This document shows, piece after piece, positions 52,858 to 62,019 of a stretch of 64,000 nucleotides of DNA. The stretch spans positions 86,404-150,403 of the forward strand of contig CAJUFO010000002.1 in NCBI GenBank assembly GCA_910585615.1, in the 5' to 3' direction. The position numbers were made by a program, and so were the translations under genes. Under the pieces are notes generated by a model. The model worked only from the letters and a program-made list of their open reading frames with translations. It was not told the origin of the DNA and did no database searches. Source of the DNA: an uncultured Acetatifactor sp. (GTDB lineage Bacteria; Bacillota; Clostridia; Lachnospirales; Lachnospiraceae). Positions within the stretch are counted from its first letter, which is position 1, and each line of letters starts with the position of its first letter.

Positions 52858-54429
52858 ATGCTGCCGGAGGCTTTTTTGGAGAGGATGCGGGGGATTCTGG
52901 GGGAGGAATACGGGGCTTTTCTGGAAAGCTATGGAATGGGGCATGTGCAGGGGCTGCGGCTGAATCCCGGGAAGGTCGGCGCAGACGGGCGCAGCGCGGC
53001 GGAGAGATTTGGAACGGCTGTGGAGCGGGCTGCCTGTAGGGCGGAGAACTCCGGGGACGCCGCAAAAGAGGCTGGCGGAGGATCGGTGAGGGACGTGGGG
53101 TTCGCGCACCTGTCCGCGGTTCCCTGGGCGGAGGACGGCTATTATTATGAAGCCCCCGACCAGCCGGGGAAGCATCCCTTCCATGAGGCCGGGGTCTACT
53201 ACATCCAGGAGCCCAGCGCCATGGCTCCTGTGGGGCTGCTGAATGTGGGGCCCGGGGAGCGGGTCCTGGATCTGTGTGCGGCTCCGGGCGGGAAGAGCGT
53301 CCAGATAGCCGGGAAGCTAGGCGGCAGCGGCCTGCTGGTCTGCAACGAGATTCATCCCGCCAGAGCGAAGATCCTGTCGGAGAACATAGAGCGGATGGGC
53401 ATTGGGAACGCCTGTGTGCTGAACGAGACGCCGGAGCGGCTGGCGGAGGCCTTTCCGGGGTATTTCGATCGTGTACTGGTGGACGCGCCCTGCTCCGGGG
53501 AGGGGATGTTCCGAAAGAGCGAGGCGGCCAGAGAGGAGTGGAGCCCGGAGAACGTAAGGCTGTGCGCGGAGCGCCAGGACAGCATCTTGGACTGCGCCGC
53601 CGGGATGCTGCGCTCCGGCGGGCGGCTGGTGTATTCCACCTGCACCTTTGCCCCTGAGGAGGACGAGGGGAGCGTCTCCAGGTTCCTTAGGCGGCATGGG
53701 GAATTCCGGATACTGCCCGTGGAGAAGGAGCGGCTGGGGCTGAAGGATTGCGACGGCATGCCGGATGTCCTGGAGGAGGTCCTGGAGCAGCGGGATTGCC
53801 ATAGGCTGGCCGGCAGTCCGGAAGCCGTGGACTGTGGATTCGGCCTGGAGAATGCCCTGCGGCTGTGGCCCCACCGGATACGGGGGGAGGGGCATTTCGC
53901 AGCCGTGCTGGAGAAGGATGGAATCCTGACCGAGGATTACCGGAAAAACAATCAAAAAATAACGGCGGACAGAAATCTGCCGGAGGAATTTTTGTGTTTC
54001 TGTGCCAAGTATCTTCGGCTTCCAGAGGATGTCCCGGATGTGTGCTCCGGGCTGGCGCAGGAGGTGGGGCTTGGAGGCAGGCTGCGCCTTATGGGCTTCG
54101 GGGACAATCTATACTTGGCCCCTGCGGACATGCCTCCCTTAAAGGGCCTGAAGGTGCTGCGCCCGGGCCTGCATCTGGGAGAGCTGAAGAAGAACCGGTT
54201 CGAACCCTCCCACGCCCTGGCGCTGGCGCTGCGTCCGGCCTGTGCGGCCCATGTCTGGAACCTGGATTCGTCCGGGGCTGAGATCGCCGGGTACCTGAGG
54301 GGCCAGACCTTTCCGGCGGAAGGGGAGAAGGGCTGGTATCTGATATGCGTGGACGGCTTCGGCACAGGCTGGGGGAAGCTGGCCGGAGCCGTCATGAAGA
54401 ACCACTATCCCAGAGGCCTGCGCAGGTGA
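52858..54429 (+). CDS. rsmF: rRNA (cytosine-C5) methyltransferase, RsmF-like
   Basis: RsmF-type enzymes methylate 16S rRNA cytosines with S-adenosylmethionine. The 523-residue protein has motif I LDLCAAPGGKSVQ, motif IV with Cys in DAPCSGEGMFRK, motif VI with the catalytic Cys in VYSTCTFAPEEDE and a C-terminal PUA-like RNA-binding region (from about 405). There is a low-complexity insert near 40-75. RBS GGAGGAGAGG. It is 93 bp after vanR and probably unrelated to the van genes. Confidence 0.9.
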   Translation: MLPEAFLERMRGILGEEYGAFLESYGMGHVQGLRLNPGKVGADGRSAAERFGTAVERAACRAENSGDAAKEAGGGSVRDVGFAHLSAVPWAEDGYYYEAPDQPGKHPFHEAGVYYIQEPSAMAPVGLLNVGPGERVLDLCAAPGGKSVQIAGKLGGSGLLVCNEIHPARAKILSENIERMGIGNACVLNETPERLAEAFPGYFDRVLVDAPCSGEGMFRKSEAAREEWSPENVRLCAERQDSILDCAAGMLRSGGRLVYSTCTFAPEEDEGSVSRFLRRHGEFRILPVEKERLGLKDCDGMPDVLEEVLEQRDCHRLAGSPEAVDCGFGLENALRLWPHRIRGEGHFAAVLEKDGILTEDYRKNNQKITADRNLPEEFLCFCAKYLRLPEDVPDVCSGLAQEVGLGGRLRLMGFGDNLYLAPADMPPLKGLKVLRPGLHLGELKKNRFEPSHALALALRPACAAHVWNLDSSGAEIAGYLRGQTFPAEGEKGWYLICVDGFGTGWGKLAGAVMKNHYPRGLRR

Positions 54430-54574
54430 GCTTCCAGGCTGGGGACGGCCGATGCAGAGCGAAGAAGGGTTGTGCGGGGCGCGACGGGCCCGAATTCCGA
54501 CGCGCTGCAGCCTTCCCCGCGGGGCAATACCGCGGACAGGAGGTCTGTAAGACGGCAGACGAAAAGGGGGCTAT

Positions 54575-55357
54575 ATGCTGAGCCGAATCCTATATGAAGA
54601 CAAGGACATAATTGTGGCGTACAAGCCCGCCGGGCTCCCGGTGCAGACTGCCAGGGTGGGGCAGCCGGATATGGTCAGTGAGCTGAAGAACCATCTGTAC
54701 CGGGCGCGGGACGGGAAGGATACGTCTGCCGGGCGCGGAGAGCCCTATCTGGGCATCGTCCACCGCCTGGATCAGCCCGTGGAGGGAATCCTGGTATTCG
54801 CCAAGAACAGAGCCGCCGCGGCCTCCCTCACCGGGCAGCTCCGGGCGCAGGGGGACGGTGGGGGATTCTGCAAGCGGTATTACGCCATTGTCTGCGGTGG
54901 GCCCACAGCCCGGGAAGGGCGGCTGGAGGACTATCTGTATAAGCAGGCGGTGAAAAACGGAAAACATATGGATTACAGGTCCATAATCGATAGCCAAAAC
55001 CATCCCGAAGGCCGGAGAGGGCAGCATTCCTCTGCCGCCGGGGAAGACGAGAAAGCCGTCCTGGCGGTGCTGGAATACCGTATCCTGGAGATAGAGCAGG
55101 GGCTGGCGCTGGCGGACATCCGCCTCCACACGGGCCGATTCCACCAAATCCGCGCCCAGATGGCCCACGCCGGGATGCCCCTTTTGGGAGACCGGAAATA
55201 CGGCGGGCCGGAGGCAAGGGCGCTGGCCGCGGCCCGCGGCATCCAAAACGTGGCCCTCTGCGCCTACCGGCTGGGCTTCGTCCATCCCCTGTCCGGGGAG
55301 GAGACGGGGTTTCGGATAAAGCCGGAGAACCCCGCATTTTCCTCTTTCACCTTATAG
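54575..55357 (+). CDS. RluA-family pseudouridine synthase
   Basis: This 260-residue enzyme isomerises uridines in rRNA or tRNA. The catalytic Asp lies in GIVHRLDQPVEGILVFAKN near residue 67. The C-terminal DIRLHTGRFHQIRAQMAHAG is the family RNA-contact stretch. It lacks an S4 domain. The target is not known. RBS AAGGGGG. Confidence 0.9.
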   Translation: MLSRILYEDKDIIVAYKPAGLPVQTARVGQPDMVSELKNHLYRARDGKDTSAGRGEPYLGIVHRLDQPVEGILVFAKNRAAAASLTGQLRAQGDGGGFCKRYYAIVCGGPTAREGRLEDYLYKQAVKNGKHMDYRSIIDSQNHPEGRRGQHSSAAGEDEKAVLAVLEYRILEIEQGLALADIRLHTGRFHQIRAQMAHAGMPLLGDRKYGGPEARALAAARGIQNVALCAYRLGFVHPLSGEETGFRIKPENPAFSSFTL

Positions 55358-55361
55358 AAAA

Positions 55362-55379
55362 GTCCGTCGCTAGACGGAC
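55362..55379 (+). other. Perfect hairpin after the RluA-family gene
   Basis: GTCCGTC and GACGGAC form a 7-bp stem with a GCTA loop and no T tract. It lies 14 bp before the terminator at 55393, so the transcript end carries two hairpins. Confidence 0.45.
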
Positions 55380-55392
55380 ATGGAATCAATAA

Positions 55393-55412
55393 GGTGCCAC
55401 AGGCACTTTTTT
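55393..55412 (+). terminator. Terminator after the RluA-family gene
   Basis: GTGCC and GGCAC around a three-base loop are followed by TTTTTT. Confidence 0.75.
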
Positions 55413-55508
55413 ACAGTTATGATTTTCCCGAAAAAATACCATACTAATACGAGAGGCCGGTCGGGGGCGCAACGCATCCCGGATTCGCGGAAAGGCATGG
55501 TGATTGGT

Positions 55509-56576
55509 ATGGCAGAGAAGATTAAAGAAAACAGATTCGCAGTACTGCTCCTGCTCACAGGGGCAGTTTATTTTTTCCTGAAGGTCATCACGCCGCTGAC
55601 CGCTCCGGTGCTGACGGCCATGCTGTTCGTGACCATCTTCGGCCCGCTCCTCCAGAAGATGCAGAAGAAGCTGAAAATCCACAGGCAGATAGGGACGTTG
55701 CTCTTATTGCTTTTGGCAGGCGGAATCCTGGGCATATTGCTGTGGATCCTGCTCTCCTGGATTATAGGGAGCCTCCCCGGCCTGGTGAACGGCCTGGATT
55801 CCCTGGAGGCGGAGCTGTCCGTCTTTGTCCATGACATCTGCGATGTGGTGGGGAGGGCATTGGGGATAGACAATCTGTACCTGGAGCAGCTCCTTCTGGC
55901 CAGAATCCAGGACGCGATCGACTACTTCCAGCTCCAGTTCCTGCCGGGGATGCTCTCCCAGTCCCTGACCTATGTGAAGATGTTCGCCTCCGTGGGGGGC
56001 TTTCTGGTGACGTTCCTGATAGCGGCGGTGCTGCTGGCCAAGGACTATGACGACATCATGAACCGGCTGCTGGAGCGGGAGGAATGCTATGTGTTCCTGG
56101 AGATTGTCTGCGGCATCATACGGTATATCGCCACCTTCGTGAAGGCCCAGCTCATCATTATGAGCATCATCGGCGCGGTGGCCGCGGCGGCGCTGGGCGT
56201 CAGCGGGATACGAAACGGCATTCTCTGGGGGCTGCTGGCGGGATTTCTGGACGCGCTGCCTTTCATCGGCACAGGGGTGGTGCTGGTGCCCCTTTCCATA
56301 CAGCAATTCTTCGCCGGAAGCTATGTCAGGGGGGCGGTGTGCCTGTTGGTGTACGTGGCGTGCATCTTCATCCGGGAGCTGTTGGAGCCCAGGCTGATTG
56401 GGAAGAGGATCGGAGTGTCCCCCATCGCGATTCTGCTGTCCATCTATGCGGGGATCAAGCTGTTCGGCATGTGGGGCATCATCGGCGGGCCTTTGGGCTT
56501 CATCATCATCTATCAGGCGTACCAGAGCCTGGGCAGATGGGAAAAAGGAGGAGTGGAAAAACAGCGATATTCTTGA
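55509..56576 (+). CDS. AI-2E family (PerM/YtvI-like) membrane transporter
   Basis: This protein of about 355 residues has seven or eight membrane segments and the family motif near residue 270, GLLAGFLDALPFIGTGVVLVPL. The group includes TqsA (AI-2 export), sodium/proton antiporters and sporulation YtvI. With luxS in the window an AI-2 link is tempting but unsupported. The start is either 55509 or 55497; AAAGG at 55491-55495 is too near the first and rather far from the second ATG. Confidence 0.87.
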   Translation: MAEKIKENRFAVLLLLTGAVYFFLKVITPLTAPVLTAMLFVTIFGPLLQKMQKKLKIHRQIGTLLLLLLAGGILGILLWILLSWIIGSLPGLVNGLDSLEAELSVFVHDICDVVGRALGIDNLYLEQLLLARIQDAIDYFQLQFLPGMLSQSLTYVKMFASVGGFLVTFLIAAVLLAKDYDDIMNRLLEREECYVFLEIVCGIIRYIATFVKAQLIIMSIIGAVAAAALGVSGIRNGILWGLLAGFLDALPFIGTGVVLVPLSIQQFFAGSYVRGAVCLLVYVACIFIRELLEPRLIGKRIGVSPIAILLSIYAGIKLFGMWGIIGGPLGFIIIYQAYQSLGRWEKGGVEKQRYS

Positions 56577-56601
56577 CTTCCCGTACCGCGTCTGATAAGA
56601 T
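56573..56601 (+). promoter_or_regulatory. Promoter of the GT-C glycosyltransferase gene
   Basis: TTGACT and TAAGAT are separated by 17 bases. The -35 box overlaps the stop codon of the upstream transporter. Confidence 0.65.
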
Positions 56602-56662
56602 GTTTTTGTGTTCATGAATCGGACAGGATGACGGCATACATGGAGCGGGATAGGAAGAGAAG

Positions 56663-58285
56663 ATGCAAAAGAATGTAAAAACAGACATAATAAAGCGTTT
56701 TTTGGAGAAGCCTGCGATGGAGGCCCTTCTGGTGGCCGCCCTTCTGTTTGTGGGTATCCTGATTAGGTTTTACCATTTCGGAAGCATCCCTGTGGGCGTG
56801 CACCAGGATGAGGCTATGGCGGCTGTGGATGCCGCGGCGCTGGCGAAGTATGGGACAGACCGTTACGGGATGCGGTTTCCGGTACATTTCACTGCCTGGA
56901 TCGGCAGCCAGATGAGCGTCCTGCTTTCATACTGTATGGTGCCTTTTATCAAGCTGCTGGGCTTCTCTACGTTTTCCATCCGTCTTCCGATGCTGTTCAT
57001 CAGCGGCTTTGGGCTGCTGGCGCTGTATTGTTTTGCGAGACAGGCTGGAGGGCGTTTTGTGGCGGCCGTCGCCCTGGCATTGGGCATTATCTGCCCCTGG
57101 CATTATATGCAGAGCAGATGGTCTTTCGACTGCAACGCTTTTCCGCATGTGTTCTTGATGGGGGTGTGCCTGCTTCTGGCGGGGAGAAAGCGGAAGAGCC
57201 TGCTGTACCTGTCCATGGTCCTTTTCGGGCTGTGCTCCTATTGCTATGGGATTGCGAATTATTCAGTCCCCTGCTTTCTGTTGGCCATGGCAATCTATCT
57301 GTTCCGCACCGGCCAGGTGCGGTTCAGGGAACTGATTTGGTGCTTTCTGGCATATTTCCTGGTGGCTTTGCCGGAATTCCTGACGATGCTGATTAATCTG
57401 ATGAAATGGGATACCATCGAGACGCCTTTTTTCACCATACCGTATTTTCCCCGGACCATCCGTGCCAGAGATATTTTGCTGACACAGTTTTCCTGGGAGC
57501 AGTTATGGATCAATATCAAGTGCACTTTTTCAGTGGTATGGGGGAACGGTGATGCAAGCGTCACAAATACGATTGTCAGGTTCGGCCCCACCTATTATGT
57601 GACCAATGTCTTTTTCCTGATTGGCCTGGGCGTGACGCTCTATCGGATTCGGAAGATAAAGGATGCCGGGCAGAAGGCTCCTTACGTGGCGCTCCTGGCC
57701 TGGCTGTTGATGGGAATCTGGGTGGGCATCGTCACCAGGGAGGTGACGATAAACCGGATCAACATCATATTTTATCCTGTGCTGATGATGGCGGTCCTTG
57801 GGATAGTATGGTGCATTAGGCGCTGCAGACTGCTGGCGGCACCCATTGCTGTGGCGTATGGCTTGCTGGCATTGCTGTTCGTGAGAGAGTACTTCGGCGG
57901 ATGGACGGATTTAAGCCGCATTTATTACTATGAACCGTATATCAACGCGCTGTATTATGCCAGGGAGATTCCATGTGACCGCTATTATGTGACACCGGAT
58001 CCTCAGGGGCAGGGCGTGAATATGGTGGGGGAGATTCTGACCATGTACTGTCATGAGATTGATGCCCTATATTATCAAGGCGTCAGCAATGTACAGGGAG
58101 GGGAGGAAGTCCTGCCTTACAAGGAGAGGTATCTGTTCCAGGATGTGACGGAGGAGATTGTTGCGGAAAACAAAGGCGAGGATGTGGTGTACATCGTAAA
58201 TGGGGAGGGCGCGGCACTGTTTTCCCCGGAGGAGTACGACATCTGCTCCTTTTATGACGCGTATTTTGTTGTGTCCGGTAAATGA
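56663..58285 (+). CDS. Polytopic GT39-like membrane glycosyltransferase
   Basis: This 540-residue GT-C-type enzyme has about eleven membrane segments. The first outer loop has the acidic catalytic signature VGVHQDEAMAAVD (about residue 52) and RFPVHFTAWIGSQ. The outer C-terminal domain ends FYDAYFVVSGK. It should use a polyprenyl-phosphate sugar on the outer face; substrate unknown. It differs clearly from the other GT-C gene at 7.9 kb. It is monocistronic between its promoter and terminator. Confidence 0.85.
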   Translation: MQKNVKTDIIKRFLEKPAMEALLVAALLFVGILIRFYHFGSIPVGVHQDEAMAAVDAAALAKYGTDRYGMRFPVHFTAWIGSQMSVLLSYCMVPFIKLLGFSTFSIRLPMLFISGFGLLALYCFARQAGGRFVAAVALALGIICPWHYMQSRWSFDCNAFPHVFLMGVCLLLAGRKRKSLLYLSMVLFGLCSYCYGIANYSVPCFLLAMAIYLFRTGQVRFRELIWCFLAYFLVALPEFLTMLINLMKWDTIETPFFTIPYFPRTIRARDILLTQFSWEQLWINIKCTFSVVWGNGDASVTNTIVRFGPTYYVTNVFFLIGLGVTLYRIRKIKDAGQKAPYVALLAWLLMGIWVGIVTREVTINRINIIFYPVLMMAVLGIVWCIRRCRLLAAPIAVAYGLLALLFVREYFGGWTDLSRIYYYEPYINALYYAREIPCDRYYVTPDPQGQGVNMVGEILTMYCHEIDALYYQGVSNVQGGEEVLPYKERYLFQDVTEEIVAENKGEDVVYIVNGEGAALFSPEEYDICSFYDAYFVVSGK

Positions 58286-58321
58286 GCCGTTTGGGCAAAG
58301 CTGTGTAGAGGAAAGGATGGA

Positions 58322-58353
58322 AAATCAATCACCGTTTGGTGGTTGATTTTTTT
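58322..58353 (+). terminator. Terminator before the ECF operon
   Basis: AATCAATCACC and GGTGGTTGATT form an 11-bp stem with a four-base loop, followed by a run of T. Confidence 0.85.
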
Positions 58354-58428
58354 AAAATTTAAAACCTTTTTTCCATGTGGATAGTTATATAATATGACGG
58401 GGCAAAAAGGGAGCGCAAAGGAGCCATC

Positions 58429-59103
58429 GTGGACGAGCATCAGTGGATTCATGCCATTCAGAAGGGGGATAAGAGATACCTTGAGGATATCGCGGAGAAG
58501 TATTACGATGATATCTTCCGTTTCTGCGTCTTTCAGACGGGCAGCAGGGAGGCGGCCTGCGACCTGGCCCAGGAGACCTTCCTGCGGTTCATCCGGTATG
58601 TGGAGAGCTATCGCCACCGGAATCTAAAGGGGTATCTGCTGACCATCGCCATGAATGTGTGCAGGGATTATCTCCGGAAAAGGGGCATGGAGGAAAGGAT
58701 GACCCTGGGACAGGCGGACTGGGAGGGCGTGGCGGAAGACGGAGGGCCGCAGGGAGGAAGGAGAGCGGGGCCGGGGTGGATCCAGGGCAGGGGCGGGACG
58801 CCGGAGGGAGGCTGCCAGGGGAGCGTCTGCCGGGCCGGACAGGAGGGGCTGCCCGCGGTGTCGGCGCATTCCGACCCGGAACGGCGGGCGGTGGAGGCGG
58901 ATGCCCGCCACAGGCTGACGGAGGCTTTGGCGAAACTGCCCCAGATGCAGAGGGAGGCCATCCTGCTGCATTATCTCTATGACATGAAGTACCGGGAAAT
59001 CGGGCGGCTGACGGACGCTTCGGTGTCCACCGTGAAGTCCCGGGTCAGGCAGGGAATGGACAGACTCCAGGGGCTGCTGCGCAGGGAGGATTTTCTGGAT
59101 TGA
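58429..59103 (+). CDS. ECF-type RNA polymerase sigma factor
   Basis: This 224-residue protein has the sigma-2 region (residues 1-88: YYDDIFRFCVFQTGSREAACD, in parts; QETFLRFIRYVESYRHR) and a sigma-4 helix-turn-helix (about 157-215: LLHYLYDMKYREIGRLTDAS). Between them is an unusually long, Gly/Arg/Glu-rich insert of about 60 residues. It starts with GTG, fixed by AAAGGAG. It leads an operon with an ABC transporter, so it probably controls that operon or is controlled by it. Confidence 0.88.
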   Translation: MDEHQWIHAIQKGDKRYLEDIAEKYYDDIFRFCVFQTGSREAACDLAQETFLRFIRYVESYRHRNLKGYLLTIAMNVCRDYLRKRGMEERMTLGQADWEGVAEDGGPQGGRRAGPGWIQGRGGTPEGGCQGSVCRAGQEGLPAVSAHSDPERRAVEADARHRLTEALAKLPQMQREAILLHYLYDMKYREIGRLTDASVSTVKSRVRQGMDRLQGLLRREDFLD

Positions 59104-59150
59104 AGGGCTCCGGAGTGGGGAAACGGATTGTGCGATAGAAGGAGAGGGCT

Positions 59151-59951
59151 ATGGGCGATGAGAAAAAGACTGGCAGGAAGCTGGAGGATGAGGTGCGGGA
59201 TTTTTTGAAGGAGGCATCCCTGTCTCTTGCCCCCGGGGAGGTGCAGCGGGCACAGGCCATGACGGAGATACGTAAAGCCGTCCGGAAAAAGATTATACAA
59301 CGACAACCATCCCTCCGGGAGCTGCTTATGGTGGAGCTGCGGTACATCTCCCCGGGCTTCTGGGTTCTACAGGGGAGCCTTGTGCTGCTCCTGGCGGCGC
59401 TTCTGGAGAAGACGTCGCTGGACGGGGGGGCGCTTTCCGACTATCTGCGCGGGATTTCCGTGCTGGCGGCCTGGATGGGGGTGCTGGGCTGCAGCAGCCT
59501 GGGACGGCATTTCTCCAGGGGGATGGCGGAGCTGGAGCAGAGCTGCTATTTCAACCTTCCCCAGCTCTGGACGATCCGTATGACGCTGTCGGGGGCTGTG
59601 GACATACTGGCGCTATCGCTTGGCAGTGGATGGATTGCCGGGAAGACGGATCTGCCCTTTGCCCAGGTAAGCGTGTATGTGCTGGTGCCCTTCGTGCTGT
59701 CCAATGTGGCCATGCTGCTGCTCTTTACGGTCCTGCGGGGCGGGCGGGGGCGCTACGGGCTTCTGGTGGCGGCCCTGGCGGCGGGAGGGCTGGCGGCGGT
59801 CCCGGGCCTGACGTCCGGCGGGGAGGCCTACGAGACGGCGCGGCTGTGGGCATGGACGGCGGCGCTGCTTGCGGGGACCGGGCTATATCTGTGGCAGCTT
59901 AAGGTGATGTACGGGAAAATCAGAAGAGGTGAGACGATATGCTGGAACTGA
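59151..59951 (+). CDS. Membrane protein of the ECF-ABC operon
   Basis: I do not recognise this 266-residue protein. A charged cytoplasmic N-terminus of about 70 residues precedes about six membrane segments. Position after the ECF sigma factor suggests an anti-sigma-like role for the N-terminus, or a transporter subunit; the sequence does not decide between them. It overlaps the ATPase gene by 13 bp. RBS AAGGAGAGG. Confidence 0.72.
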   Translation: MGDEKKTGRKLEDEVRDFLKEASLSLAPGEVQRAQAMTEIRKAVRKKIIQRQPSLRELLMVELRYISPGFWVLQGSLVLLLAALLEKTSLDGGALSDYLRGISVLAAWMGVLGCSSLGRHFSRGMAELEQSCYFNLPQLWTIRMTLSGAVDILALSLGSGWIAGKTDLPFAQVSVYVLVPFVLSNVAMLLLFTVLRGGRGRYGLLVAALAAGGLAAVPGLTSGGEAYETARLWAWTAALLAGTGLYLWQLKVMYGKIRRGETICWN

Positions 59952-60805
59952 CCCTGGACAATTTGACGAAAAGATATGGGGCCAAGGCAGCCGTGAACGG
60001 AATTACGTGTACGCTGAACCACGGGATATACGGGCTTCTGGGGGCCAACGGCTCCGGCAAGACCACCCTGCTGCGGATGGTCTGCGGCATCCTGGAGGCC
60101 ACGGAGGGGACCGTGCGCTACGGGGGCAGCGCCATCGGAAAGCTGGGGGCGGACTACAGGCGGATTCTGGGCTATCTGCCCCAGGATTTCGGGTATTATC
60201 CGGAATTCACCGCCAGGCGCTTCCTGCTGTACCTGGCGGCGCTGAAGGCCATCCCTAAGGACGAGGCCGAGCGGAAGGTGGAGGAGCTGCTGGAGATGGT
60301 GGAGCTGACCTCCTGCCAGGGGAAGAAGATCAAGACCTTTTCCGGGGGGATGGTCCGGCGGCTGGGGATCGCCCAGGCCCTTCTGAACGATCCGGAGATC
60401 CTGATCCTGGATGAGCCCACGGCGGGACTGGATCCAAAGGAGCGCATCCGTTTCCGGAATATCGTCAGCTCCCTGTCCAGGGAGCGCATCGTCATCCTGT
60501 CCACCCACATCGTGTCGGACGTGGAGTACATAGCGGATGAAATCCTCCTGATGAAGGAGGGGGAGCTGCTGGCCATGGGGGACATCGGGCAGATGCTGGA
60601 GCGGGCCCGGGGCAGGGTGTGGGAGCGCACGGTGAGCCCGGAGGAGACGGAGCGGTACCAGGCCTATTTCAATGTCAGCAGCCTGCGCAACACGGAAAAA
60701 GGGGTCAGGCTGCGCATCGTATCCGACGAATGCCCCATGGAGGGGGCCCGGCCTGCGGATCCGGATCTGGAGGATGTGTACCTGTATTATTTCAGGGAGA
60801 ATTGA
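59939..60805 (+). CDS. ABC transporter ATP-binding protein
   Basis: This 288-residue ATPase has Walker A GANGSGKTT, signature FSGGMVRRLGIAQ, Walker B ILILDEPTAGLD and H-loop LSTHIVSDV. The C-terminal 70 residues form a regulatory tail seen in exporter ATPases of the CcmA group. It pairs with the membrane proteins on either side. Confidence 0.92.
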   Translation: MLELTLDNLTKRYGAKAAVNGITCTLNHGIYGLLGANGSGKTTLLRMVCGILEATEGTVRYGGSAIGKLGADYRRILGYLPQDFGYYPEFTARRFLLYLAALKAIPKDEAERKVEELLEMVELTSCQGKKIKTFSGGMVRRLGIAQALLNDPEILILDEPTAGLDPKERIRFRNIVSSLSRERIVILSTHIVSDVEYIADEILLMKEGELLAMGDIGQMLERARGRVWERTVSPEETERYQAYFNVSSLRNTEKGVRLRIVSDECPMEGARPADPDLEDVYLYYFREN

Positions 60806-60846
60806 GAGGCCCGGGCGCGATTGGGGAGCCGGGAAGGAGGACAGGC

Positions 60847-61968
60847 ATGTTTCGGATGGAAGGTTACCGGATTTTGTCCAGGAAGGTGGGGCTGGCGGCT
60901 ATGGCCGTGAGCCTGCTGACCGTGTGGTATTTTGCGCTGGGCAATACGATCTGGGGAGAGGGGCTGATTGAGGAGGGCAGGATATACTACGGAGCCGGGG
61001 CCATCGCCAGGGACAGGGAGATCGCCGCCGAATTCGCAGGCCCCCTGACAGAGGACACCGTCAGGGCGATTTGGGAAAAATATGGCCCTCCTGTGAACTG
61101 TGCCCAGCGCAATACCAGTATGGAGGGCCTGGAGGCGGCTGCAAAGACGGGGGGAAACGACAATTACTGCAACCGTTTCGTGGCGGAACGGTTCGGCCGG
61201 CAGGTCCAGGGGGAGGACGGGCGCGCCACTTATGTGCTGGCGGAGGGCTGGACGGAGAGCGCCTATCTGAGCGGGGAGCACATATTCGGATATACAGGGG
61301 CGAGAGATTACTGGGATAGATTCCTGTTTGCCTATGTGCTGGCCCATATCAGCATCATCGTGCTGCTGAGCCCCATGTTCTCCGAGGACTACGCCTGCCG
61401 CACGGCGGATATCATACTGCCCACGGCAAAGGGCCGCCTCGCCCTCTGGGCACGGCGCATGGGCGTGGCCTGTACCCTGGCATCGGTGTGCTTCCTGCTG
61501 CCCTGCGGCAGCGTCTTCCTGGAGCATGTGGCGTGCTACGGGGCGGAGAGCCTTGGGGCCAGCAGCTGGATAGCCGGATTGCCCGTATTTTTCGGGAGGG
61601 GCCATGTGCCCATGGGAGAGGCGCTGGCAGCGCTGTGCCTGGGCGGCTGGGTTTCCTCGCTGATGGTAGCGGCGCTGACCTGCGCGGTCTCCGCCTGCTG
61701 CAGGCACTCCTTTTCCTCGCTGGTGCGCTCCCTCCTACTTTACATAGGCCCCTTTGCGTTCCTGAGGCTGGTGCTGGACGGGCTGCCCAGGGGATTCGTC
61801 AATATCCTGCTGCACTATTTCTGCTACAGCTTTCCCTTTTCCTACCCGGGCATGTTCCTGGAGGCACCGGACAAGGACAGGCTGTTCATGACCATTATCG
61901 CGCTGTCCGTGACGCTGGCGGGGGCGGCGCTGGGGGCTTGCCGGTACTGTAGCCATCAGGTGAGGTAG
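60847..61968 (+). CDS. ABC exporter membrane protein
   Basis: This 373-residue protein has one N-terminal membrane segment, a large outer loop (about 35-150) with a pair of Cys residues (NCAQRN; NYCNRF) that could form a disulfide, then six membrane segments. This is the usual form of the ABC-2 partner next to a CcmA-type ATPase. The start at 60847 follows GGAAGGAGG. No homolog with a known cargo comes to mind. Confidence 0.8.
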   Translation: MFRMEGYRILSRKVGLAAMAVSLLTVWYFALGNTIWGEGLIEEGRIYYGAGAIARDREIAAEFAGPLTEDTVRAIWEKYGPPVNCAQRNTSMEGLEAAAKTGGNDNYCNRFVAERFGRQVQGEDGRATYVLAEGWTESAYLSGEHIFGYTGARDYWDRFLFAYVLAHISIIVLLSPMFSEDYACRTADIILPTAKGRLALWARRMGVACTLASVCFLLPCGSVFLEHVACYGAESLGASSWIAGLPVFFGRGHVPMGEALAALCLGGWVSSLMVAALTCAVSACCRHSFSSLVRSLLLYIGPFAFLRLVLDGLPRGFVNILLHYFCYSFPFSYPGMFLEAPDKDRLFMTIIALSVTLAGAALGACRYCSHQVR

Positions 61969-62019
61969 GCAACCGCTCCAGGATAGACGCCGCTTCCGGA
62001 ACAGGGCTTACAGATGCCC

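Noticed and set aside
55497..56576. AI-2 export by the AI-2E family protein because luxS is in the window
   Set aside because: The family name is misleading; most members transport other things, and the gene is 22 kb from luxS.
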